Origin: Glandiceps talaboti | Lineage: Eukaryota; Hemichordata; Enteropneusta; Spengelidae | Assembly (NCBI RefSeq): GCF_964340395.1 | Contig: NC_135563.1 | Span: 22,180,651 to 22,244,650 of the forward strand | Direction: 5' to 3' | DNA length: 64,000 bases | In this document: positions 44,810 to 64,000 of the stretch, piece by piece | Position numbering within the stretch: the stretch's first letter is position 1 | Layout: every line of letters starts with the position of its first letter | Notes under the pieces: model-generated | Told to the model about the DNA's origin: nothing | The model's input: the letters and a program-made list of their open reading frames with translations, nothing else | The model's database searches: none | Program-made: the position numbers and the translations under genes

Positions 44810-45163
44810 TTAAAGTGGCCATATGGATGAGAATTTGGTATTTATTTTGGATTTTTATTTGATAAAACAGCTTCACTATGTTTTTCTACTTGAAAAAATA
44901 AAGCGAAAGAACATATACAAAGTCCATGTTCATAACTCAATACATTGCATAAAGATGCCAAAAGTGTAAAAAGTTTGTTATTGTACGTACAATAACAAAA
45001 ATTTTACACATTGTTTAGTGTTTTGCTGTTTATTGAGATGTGAACATGGACTAGGTATATGTTACTTTACATTATTTTTTCAAGTAGAAAAACATAGTGA
45101 AGCTATTTTATCAAATAAAAATCCAAAGTGAATACCAAATTCTCATCCATATGGCCACTTTAA
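44810..45163. mobile_element. MITE copy 2, TIR TTAAAGTGG
   Basis: A 354-bp palindrome begins TTAAAGTGGCCATATGGATG and ends with its complement; the arms pair along almost the whole length. It has TA on the left and TG on the right, so the duplication is TA with one change. It is the same family as 32295-32637. Confidence 0.85.
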
Positions 45164-45197
45164 TGTGCTGTTCCAATCATGGTGGGAATCACGTAGG

Positions 45198-45429
45198 GTA
45201 TGATATGATATGATATGATATGATATGATATGATATGATATGATATGATATGATATGATATGATATGAGATATGATATGAGATATGATATGATATGATAT
45301 GATATGATATGATATGATATGATATGATATGATATGATATGATATGATATGATATGATATGATATGATATGATATGATATGATATGATATGATATGATAT
45401 GATATGATATGATATGATATGATATGATA
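45198..45429. repeat. (ATATG)n pentanucleotide array, ~230 bp
   Basis: Almost perfect TATGA units with two one-unit interruptions near 45266-45280. It starts 35 bp after the MITE copy. Confidence 0.97.
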
Positions 45430-47337
45430 CGCGATGCGATGATGTGCTACCTCGTCCAGTGTACCTTTTCTAAATCAGATTCCTTGTTAAATTTTGATAA
45501 CTAGTCTATGCAGGATTGGTGGATATGACTTTCTTGGTCTTCTAAGCATAAGGCTAGGATGACATCACCTTTGTCCACCTTTATGTCTAACAATAAAAAC
45601 GCCATAAACATTAGTAACAACGAAGGCATCATGTCTGGCATCACAACTTGTACCACCATCATTTAAAGCTATGTACCTGGCGAAGGGTTGACATTTGTTA
45701 TTTCACAATCGTAGTCACATGACCCGGGGTCACATGACCAGCCAGTAGAGGTTTGATGTCACCAATAAAAGCAATACACATCTGAGCGTTTATCCAAATC
45801 AAACAGGATATGTTATTCTAGCCAAGTTAAAATTCAAACAACGCATGTAGCACTCTACAGAGAGTATATCTATATATAGTACAGCAGCTGTATCTATCAA
45901 TAACTAGCTAACCATTCTACAAACTAACGTTGTTAATTTGACTTTTTTATGATTTGTCGTGTGTTTTAATGATGTATTGGTGTAGATAAAGTTTTTTCCA
46001 TAATGCTAAGGGGTTCATTTTGTTCAGACCGGCCAACACTACTGAAATTCTATTCCGTGTAGGTTTTAACTCTGTTCTACTGGCTTGTACATTTTATCTT
46101 TTGTTCTATTACGAAGTCACTACTTTTATGTAAAGAACCTTTACTCCGAATTATATTTACCTCGTTGAGTTTTGATATCAGTTTTCTTTCCGTCCGTGTC
46201 ATTTCTGTCAGCCGAATCGGTGACGAGACGTTTCGAACTTTCTTTTACCGAGTTTCGTTTTTACTGTAGTTGCGATTGTTATTTTATATAGACTTGTTGG
46301 GATTGTATTACATTTCAGTCATTATCCTCTGTTATTTGATTCGTTTATATAGATTCCTAATACAAACTGAAGAAATCTATATAAAATGACAATTTGGAAT
46401 GTATAAAGAAAGAAACGGCAATGTATCATACTTCTAAAATATGATTTATTTGGGCCATGGACACGTGTTGCTATCGACAATACAAAGAAACTGACATTTT
46501 GCAACTCGTACGTAATGAGTTGTTTTCACAAACAGCCGCCTTTGGTAATGTATACTGTCCTCTACAGGTGACCTTATATTTATCTTCGTCTTTGTGGGTG
46601 GGCGTTATAAAACATTGGAGCCAATTATAAATGTTCAGGCAATAAAATATCCCCTGTATTATTTAACCAAGACGATAGTTTTGAAAGTATTCAACATCAG
46701 ATTATCAAAATGACAGTCAAAGCTTTTGGATTTAAAAGAAAATCTTAAGTACATAAAAATGACTTCAACTAATTATCTATATATCAGTAAGTAATGATCT
46801 ATCTTGGTGAATAATTTTCTCATAGCAATAGTATGTCTGTCTTCCTTTAATCGCATAAACGGTTACAGAATGAGTCATATTTAATGAAAATATGACGGTT
46901 TGAACTGTTTATAAGATTTCCGTATAGGATTATTTGTATGTGGAATTTGGTGCCATTGCGTGTCATACTTTTGGGTGTCTAAAAGTACCTCCTCCTCCAA
47001 ATTGAAAGTATGCTATTCCCTTGCGCGCATCGACCAAACCCTTTGTAAAGATCGGGATGAACGACCAAAACATAAACGTATGTAGTTTGTCTAGCTCCCC
47101 GAGTTTGTATTTTACTTTCATCTAATTCTTATTCCAGTTCATGGTGTTTATGTTCCATGATTAACTCCTAAAGTGGATTTTTTAAATACTTTTTTACTAC
47201 TATTAGTCTGTATATGTTGTGTCGGGGGAGATAATTTACATCAATTTGTTATTTCTTATTAATTTCCGCAGGATGTAAGCAGTCAAAACGACAACATCAA
47301 TCAATCGTGCACAATCACTATACATCACGTCTTGTCT
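45430..47337. other. Intergenic with promoter-like motifs
   Basis: No exon recognised. A duplicated GTCACATGACC lies near 45714-45740. A GTGGGTGGGCG box lies directly before TTATAAAA near 46596-46613. These motifs look regulatory but no coding frame follows them. Confidence 0.35.
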
Positions 47338-47340
47338 CTC

Positions 47341-47383
<43 letters not shown>

Positions 47384-47606
47384 GCCTATCTGTATGTCTG
47401 TCGGCCTGCCTGTCTATGTCTGTATGTATGTATGTATGTATGTATGTATGTATGTATGTATGTATGTATGTATGTATGTATGTATGTATGTATGTATGTA
47501 TGTATGTATGTATGTATGTATGTATGTATGTCTGACTGTCTGTCTGTCTGTCTGTCTGTCTGACTGGCTGGTTGGTTGGTTGGTTGACTGTCTGTCTGTC
47601 TATCTA

Positions 47607-47651
<45 letters not shown>

Positions 47652-47849
47652 GCCTGTCTCTGTCTGTCTGCCTCGTCTGTGTCTGTCTGACTGGCTGGTT
47701 GGCTGTCTGTCTGTCTGTTTGTCTGTCTATCTGTCTGTCTGTCTGTCTGTATGTCTGTATGTCTGCCTGCCTGTCTGTGTCTGTCTGTCTGTCTGTCTGC
47801 CTGCCTGCCTGTCTGTCTGTCTGTCTGCCCGTCTGTCTGCCTATCTGTA

Positions 47850-47880
<31 letters not shown>

Positions 47881-48014
47881 TTGTCTGTCTGACTGGTTGG
47901 TTGTTGGTTGGTTGGTTGGCTGTCTGTCTGTCTGCCTGTCTTTCTGTCTGACTGGCTGGTTGGTTGGTTGGTTGGTTGGTTGGTTGGCTAGCTGGCTGGC
48001 TGGCTGTCTATCTA

Positions 48015-48051
<37 letters not shown>

Positions 48052-48218
48052 ATGTATGTATGTATGTATGTATGTATGTATGTATGTATGTATGTATGTA
48101 TGTATGTATGTATGTATGTATGTATGTATGTATGTCTGTCTGTCTGTCTGCCTGCCTGCCTACATGCCTGCCTGCCTGTCTGCCTGCCTGCCTACATGCC
48201 TGCCTGCCTGTCTGTCTG
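47338..48218. repeat. (GTCT)n/(GTAT)n/(GGTT)n compound microsatellite, ~880 bp
   Basis: Blocks of GTCT alternate with two (GTAT) blocks (47420-47530, 48050-48132) and GGTT or GCCT variants. Cys-Leu-Ser-Val frames here are artefacts. Confidence 0.98.
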
Positions 48219-51059
48219 TTTATGGCTGACTGTTTTCTCTCGACAAAGCACACGCGTGGGCCGTATCCACCTTTAAAAGACAAAGGTGAATTTATCCATT
48301 AGATAACATGAATGTGTATGTATCTAGATCTCTTGTTTCATCCGTCTGCGTTGACTCACTACTCTACGTTCTACCACAGACTTGTCTATGGTTCTACTAT
48401 GTACGTATAGCACCCTAAGCTTGACAGTAACCACACCCGTACCGACCTGAAAAGATACGACTACAAATCGGTGTCGCGTGGTGTTGCTCGCTATGACGCC
48501 AGACGCCACCTCTAATCGTATAGCACACCAGCAACACGTGCTCACTGTATCACTTTCTACTATATATATATGTATACGTCTAAATAATTAAAAACAAATC
48601 TCATCAAATGACAGTCGTGTAGACAAACACGGTCAAGACGTCTTTAATCTAGGGAGTGCTTTATGTTGAAAGTAATAAAGAATTGCTTGTAATAAATTTG
48701 CCTGGGGGACTACTTGGTATTCATTACCGTCTAACTACTTTCTTCCTCTTCTGTCTTGTTCACTACAGTGTTATTAATTTGGATGTATATGTTTGAAAAG
48801 AGCTGCATAGCCATAGGTAGTTAACAACAACATCGCCCAATTAGTCGCACCAGTATCCACCTAATCACATACTAGTTGACTATTCCAAGTCGATTAGTAT
48901 TAAAAGCCCAGTGTGTTCGATACATGGAGGACAACTGCTTTGTATAAAGTTAACTCGCATCATTTTTTTTTCTATTCATTGCACCCCTCTGTTAAACAAA
49001 ACCTTTGGTTGATTTTAAGGCCATATTCATACTGCCGGTCGCGATCTGGGCATTGTCCACAATCAGTGTCGTTGAAAAAATAGGAACATACGTTTCATTA
49101 TGAAAGTGTTACATGCTAGTGTAATCACCTGAGAATCGTTATCAAACTACATTTAAAGAGGATCGTCTGTTGGGCGCCGGACAACCAGTTGAAAATTGTG
49201 TAATAGACTGTGATTAGTGATAGGTTAGACTGAATGCTAGCGAGTAATAATAGTGGACAAAAAAGCCAAAATGTCTGTTTTTGGTTTGACGAGATGGCAT
49301 CTGGAAGGGTAGGACACAGAGTTGAGGGTTATTTTCTTATTAAAAATATATTTTTCGTAAGATTACATTTTTTTGAAGAATACTGTGTTCGTTTTTTCAC
49401 CAGTGCAGTACGATTAGTTTTCATCGGAAGCGTCAGTTTATTGCGTCACTGGTGTTTTAACACACTGTCAGAGGAAAATGATACAGCAGATGTTTAGTTT
49501 ACTTTGCTACTTTTCATCGATACACGGTTCAGTTAGTTTAAATCTATACGCCGTTTATACATGACGTCATGAATACATTAAGCGTTATTGGTTATTAGTG
49601 TTAAAAGAGTATATATACAGACTTGCCCCTAAGACATAACTACCATTGTCCCATTGGCGCGCCTTTTCTTTAATCCAAGGTGGGGCACAACGTAAAAGTT
49701 GTCTCTCGTGAAGTCAGAATCTAAAATCAGTTTCTGAAAGTTTAAAATGTGAAGCCTTCCCTCTATGCCCTTTGTTCTCCTCATTATATTACCCGCTCAT
49801 AGTCAGAGAAAAAATGTTTCACCCAGAGACGTTATTTTAGAAACACGTTGTACAAGAGAATTTCTGAGAAATGTGTAACGACAATTATTCAACAAGTGTC
49901 TTTAGGACTGAGGTATCAAAAGTGTATGGTGACATTGTATCACCAAAACACCAAAATATCAAATGTTTGTCATTTCATTTCAACAGAATTTCATGAACGT
50001 TGCAAAGCTGTACCTGCGGATTTGAGCGATGCAAATTTGTTACTTCATCAAGAACACTCCTGATGCGGTATATACTGTAACACTGATACAGCCGTCGTAA
50101 AGTTGTGCAACCACACGTACATATTTACAAAAACAGATAATTCAATATAGTTCATGAGATACAAATAGAGGAAGTCACATTGAATGTAAGAAAATTGTCA
50201 AACTAAATTATTTCCCGTTTAAGTTTGACAATTTCTTATACAATGCTCGTTTAGATATCATATTGTAGACTACTGAATGTCTTCTTTGGTTTGTCATTTA
50301 TCGATTTACTATTGTCAGTACGTACAGCTTCAGCATTCGGGCCACAAGAAATCTATCTATGTTTCTGTATGTAAGGTGTCGTCATTTGCTTGACGGGACA
50401 AAAACGCTGATGCAAGTATCTATATAATGTATAAACTGCTGTTACAGTAGGAAAACCGTTAGGAGCAGAACAAAATACGCAAATCTTCTCATTAGTGTCA
50501 TGACGTTATCACACATGACACTGGGGATTTAAAGAACTGTTCACTAGTCATTATATGCTTATCCAATGGCGGCGTTCAAAGTTTATTGAGAAAAGTCTGA
50601 AATTATGCCTGAATAATCACCCAAAAAACAACATCAATTATATAGCTAACATCTTTTGTGGGAGAACTTAGGATTGGGTTCACCAACTTGACTTTACTAT
50701 ACCGTACTTTTAGAGAGATACGGTAATAAGATACAGCTCTGATATTCGGACAACCTAGATAATGATACACAAAATAACTCGCCTCAAACGCATACACACT
50801 TATCTAACAAAAAGGAACATCTGCCAAAATTCCCAAGCTTCTCTCAAGCGATACATTTTCGGTCCATAGTGTTCAATTTTCACATCACAGTGTTTGATTT
50901 GATTTTTTACTTTTTATTTTGATTTTCTTCTTAAATCGTTTGAATTCTGATATGATTCGCTGGTCATCATCGTGTTAACTGTCACTACTCCCCGGTATCA
51001 CATAGCTTATCAGTGTCATAAAACTGTTCTGTGTGTGTGTGTGGGGGGGGGGGTATTGG
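48219..51059. other. Intergenic, no gene recognised
   Basis: Open frames at 49234-49497 and 49848-50063 have no recognisable domains. A CRE palindrome TGACGTCA (49562-49569) lies about 40 bp upstream of TATATATA (49610-49617). A hairpin occupies about 50179-50246. Confidence 0.4.
50179..50246. repeat. Hairpin, ~25-bp imperfect stem
   Basis: CATTGAATGTAAGAAAATTG plus TCAAACT pairs with the segment starting AGTTTGACAATTTCTTATAC. The loop is about 17 nt. It has the size of a miRNA precursor. Confidence 0.6.
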
Positions 51060-51552
51060 TGGTATGTGTGTATGTATGTATGTATGTATGTATGTATGTA
51101 TGTATGTATGTATGTATGTATGTATGTATGTATGTATGTATGTGTGTGTGTATGTATGTATGTATGTATGTATGTATGTATGTATTTATGTATGTATTTA
51201 TGTGTGTATGTGTGTATTTATTTATGTGTGTATGTGTGTGTATGTATGTATGTATGTATGCATGTATGTATGTATGTATGTATGTATGTATGTATGTATG
51301 TATGTATGTATGTATTTATGTATGTATGTATGTATGTATGTATGTATTTATGTATGTATTTATGTGTGTATGTATGTATGTATGTATGTATGTATGTATG
51401 TATGTATGTATGTATGTATGTATGTATGTATGTATGTATGTATGTATTTATGTATGTGTGTATGTGTGTATGTGTGTATGTATGTATGTATGTATGTATG
51501 TATGTATGTATGTATGTATGTATTTATTTATGTATGTATTTATGTGTGTGTA

Positions 51553-51583
<31 letters not shown>

Positions 51584-52025
51584 ATGTATGTATGTATGTA
51601 TGTATGTATGTATGTATGTATGTATTTATGTATGTATTTATGTGTGTATGTGTGTGTATGTATGTATGTATGTATGTATGTATGTATGTATGTATGTATG
51701 TGTGTATGTATGTATGTATGTATGTATGTATTTATGTATGTATTTATGTGTGTGTGTATGTATGTATGTATGTATGTATGTATGTATGTATTTATGTATG
51801 TGTGTATGTGTGTATGTGTGTATGTATGTATGTATGTATGTATGTATGTATGTATGTATGTATGTATGTATGTATGTATGTATGTATGTATGTATGTATG
51901 TATGTATGTTATGTATGTATGTATGTATGTATGTATGTATGTATGTATGTATGTATGTATGTATGTATGTATGTATGTATGTATGTATGTATGTATGTAT
52001 GTATGTATGTATGTATGTATGTATG
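51060..52025. repeat. (GTAT)n array of ~970 bp with patterned variants
   Basis: TATG units dominate. Blocks of TATTTATG and GTGTATGTGTG recur in similar order roughly every 170-190 bp up to about 51820. A perfect TATG run follows to the end, with one 3-bp slip at 51909. It encodes nothing real. Confidence 0.97.
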
Positions 52026-54052
52026 ACAGTTACCAGTTGTGACCATGAGAAATGGCTGAAATACACGTAACCAAATCTTCTAATAATACAAAGGGTGGCA
52101 CCAAAAAACTCGACCACTAAAGAAGTGCGTATCCACGTATTAGATTGAAACTGAGACACAGACACTGTTATTTGATATAGCGATAATAATTTGAATGCTT
52201 TCAAACATTTAGAAAAATTACAGTAAAGCAGACTTGTAGAGGCTGACAGCGAGGAAACTGTATAATTGGTAACATATCCATGACAAATGTCGCTACGGAA
52301 ACGAAATAAAGAGCTATAATTAGCTGGTATGAACATTTATATTTGTCTGTTGTGTGTGTGTGGATATGGAAGTGAAATGTACTAATATAAACACATTAAT
52401 CACACAATGTACCACGATATATATTACCTGCAAGTACAATAAAGTACAATTTCTTGTAAAACTAACGTTTTCCAACATAGTTTTTATTCGTATGCAATTC
52501 GGTATTTTAGTTTTTTGACTAACGAAAACTAGGTCAAAATTAATGTCATTTTCATATTTTTCTTTAAAATATCTACCTTATGTCTCCGTATTTCGTTATG
52601 CTATGTTTGTGATTCGAATATTTATACGAAACTATCGCTATATGATTGTCTATTGTTCTTCAACGGAGCTAGAACAACTGGACCAGCCAAGATATGTGGT
52701 GGACTCCACTGTCTGTGGTTTAAAGCTCATATGGTGTTTGCCATTTTTATTGTTTAATTCTTCAAATGCTGCTGATTGTCTGTTTTACGTACTTCATTCA
52801 CTTTTTTCTTTTTCATTATAACATGTCTCGTCTTCTTCTCGAGTTCATGTCATTCGAGTTTAAAGTTAACATATCTGAAACACACAGACTCAAACGTTGC
52901 AGAAAAGTAGCGAGGCAATGAGAGTAAGGAAACTATAAGAGAAGGGAAGAAAATATAAGAGAAGGGAAGAAAATATAAGAGAAGGGACAGATAAAGAAAT
53001 GAAACAAAGAAGATGGGAAGCTGACATCTCTAGATAATAAAACAGGGTGGCATCTATCTTTGATTTTTATTAACCCGTCCCGCTTAAATTGCGAAGACAA
53101 CATGTCCGGTGTATTTTCAATTGAGATGGTATATAGACAACTATAAAGGGGAGTTTTGGATAGCCATGATACCATAATAACAAATAACGGAGCGATAATG
53201 ACGTCACGAAACAAGGATAAGACTTCAAGTATATCGCCATCGAGGTAGTGTATCGAATTTCGTTGATATTTTGAAATAATCGGAGCCTGATTACTCTTAA
53301 TGTCCTTCAAATTGATGATAATATCAAGGCTTCAAAAGTGCTGCTGCAGGTGTTTCCTTCCCTCCTTTACCCTCAAAATAACCATTAAATCCCATCCCAA
53401 GGGCTAAACTTCCTGTTTTGGTATAGTTACCATTTTCTACCAGTTCACAATCGGACAATATGGCAGTATTCAAAAGAATTTGGATTTTCATAATTGACAA
53501 CATTAATAGTCTTCGTCTTTTCAGCTATCAATGCAGGCCGCTTAATTGGTTCAAATTGATGGATATCAATGTCTCTCTCTCCCTACCTGTTGCTTCACAA
53601 GAGAGAGCGTCCCAGCAAAATATTTAACAACACAACGAAAACCGATCGTGGTTGGCAAATTTGTCAAGGAAGATCACTGAATATCATTGTTACGATCAAA
53701 ACAAAATAAATACTTTTATTTCTGAACCAATATGACTCTATGTTTACAATTCCTACAACGAAAACGAGATTTCGAAAAAATTACTTGGTATGGTGTGGTA
53801 AACCTAACGGTATAAGACCAGTATGGTTGGAATTTGACACGTGATAGCGGACAATTGTCTAGATTTCTCAAAATTTCAATAAATCTGAAAATCTAAGTTT
53901 TCTTTCACTCTGAGACTGTCCACGGCAACGAGCAATATTGCTGTATACAACTCGAGAACGGGTTTACAACGGTACCTGAAGGCGTCCACGGCTTGAGGCC
54001 CTTCCTATGTACGTACATGTACTCATTACTGGCTATTGTAGGTGAGACGTTA
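52026..54052. other. 3' flank of the Glass-like gene
   Basis: Three copies of an 18-19-bp AGAGAAGGGAAGAAAATAT-type unit lie at about 52935-52990. AATAAA on the minus strand (complement at 53715-53720) is a candidate polyadenylation signal for the Glass-like gene. No other gene recognised. Confidence 0.4.
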
Positions 54053-63483
<9,431 letters not shown>

Positions 63484-63549
63484 CTCTACCGTTAGACCAA
63501 TTACTAGTAGAAAGAACATCGTCTTCATGTAACATATGTCACCATACAA

Positions 63550-64000
63550 ATCTCGTTAAACCCTCCACTCTGGCCGATTAGAGGTAATTTGCTCAAATTG
63601 ACTCAAACCAGAGAACAATTTCAACAACTTGTTTCAATTACTCAACGTCGTCTTCGCCTTCTCACTGTATTAATAGGCGCGCTCTCGTATTGTGTCGATT
63701 TCATAAGACAACGGAACAAAGTGATCAAGGTATGATGTTGCCGATTTCAAAGTTTGGAAACTAACAACAATGAAATATGCATGATTGTGAAAGGGGAATC
63801 ATGTCACTGAAAGCAAGCAAACTTACCGGGCATCATGTTGGGGCGTTACGTGGTTAATCTATCAAATGAAACGTTAGCATATACACTGACGCCTTATCAC
63901 ATTGTAGACTGACTTTTAAAATACTAGTGAATACTTACAAGGTTTATTAAAATGCAGGCTCAAAAGTGTGAATCCACTGTAACGAGACAATGATATGGAA
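63550..64000. other. 5' flank of the Glass-like gene
   Basis: The probable promoter and 5' leader of the minus-strand gene. No TATA box is obvious near the start codons. A CTCTAATCGG string (63577-63590 read on the minus strand) contains a TAATC homeodomain core, too short to weigh. Confidence 0.35.

Noticed and set aside
49234-49497. 87-codon open frame
   Set aside because: No family resemblance and no supporting splice sites or neighbours.
63484-63549. Hydrophobic leader (MFFLLVIGL) upstream of the Glass-like start as a signal peptide
   Set aside because: The gene encodes a nuclear zinc-finger protein, so initiation at a later ATG is more sensible. Not excluded.

Overview
This is an AT-rich eukaryotic window from an invertebrate animal. 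The genes have introns with GT-AG junctions, widely spaced exons, very abundant long microsatellites and several families of short inverted-repeat elements. A five-finger Glass-type zinc-finger gene, a family known from invertebrates and not found in vertebrates, argues against a vertebrate. I cannot fix the phylum from sequence alone; a marine deuterostome or a spiralian would both fit.

I support five protein-coding loci. (1) Plus strand 8045-16447: a somatomedin-B-containing, methuselah/adhesion-like seven-transmembrane receptor. Its second coding exon is split by a 5,594-bp foldback-type transposon. (2) Minus strand 28662-21108: a complete nine-exon SLC49A3/MFSD7-like major facilitator transporter of 510 residues. 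(3) Plus strand 32773-36258: a three-exon PRELID1-like mitochondrial lipid-transfer protein of 204 residues. (4) Plus strand 40357-40776: an intronless fatty-acid-binding-protein-like gene of 139 residues. (5) Minus strand 63483-54053: the six-exon Glass-like transcription factor of 418 or 428 residues. Exon phases join correctly in every multi-exon gene. The loci show no shared pathway; this is ordinary animal gene spacing.

The rest is repeats. From 1 to 8 kb there are decayed retrotransposon pieces (two LINE fragments, a possible Gypsy end), a 641-bp terminal-inverted-repeat element, a 36-bp minisatellite and microsatellites. From 9.84 to 15.43 kb lies the foldback element. From 16.4 to 20.1 kb there are GA/GT/GTAT/CAGA arrays. 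Between and inside the genes are a second inverted-repeat family (two full copies and one fragment), a 29-bp minisatellite in PRELID1 intron 1, and GTAT/GTCT arrays up to about 1 kb (42.9, 47.3, 51.1 kb).

The standout is the foldback element. Its arms are 155-bp units, each made of five 31-bp submonomers with a constant core (G)GAATGACA. It has 8 units in the left arm and 28 in the right arm, meeting head to head with no spacer. It is flanked by a perfect 9-bp duplication (TTCCCCACA). Removing the element and one duplicate leaves the receptor reading frame continuous, so the insertion looks recent.
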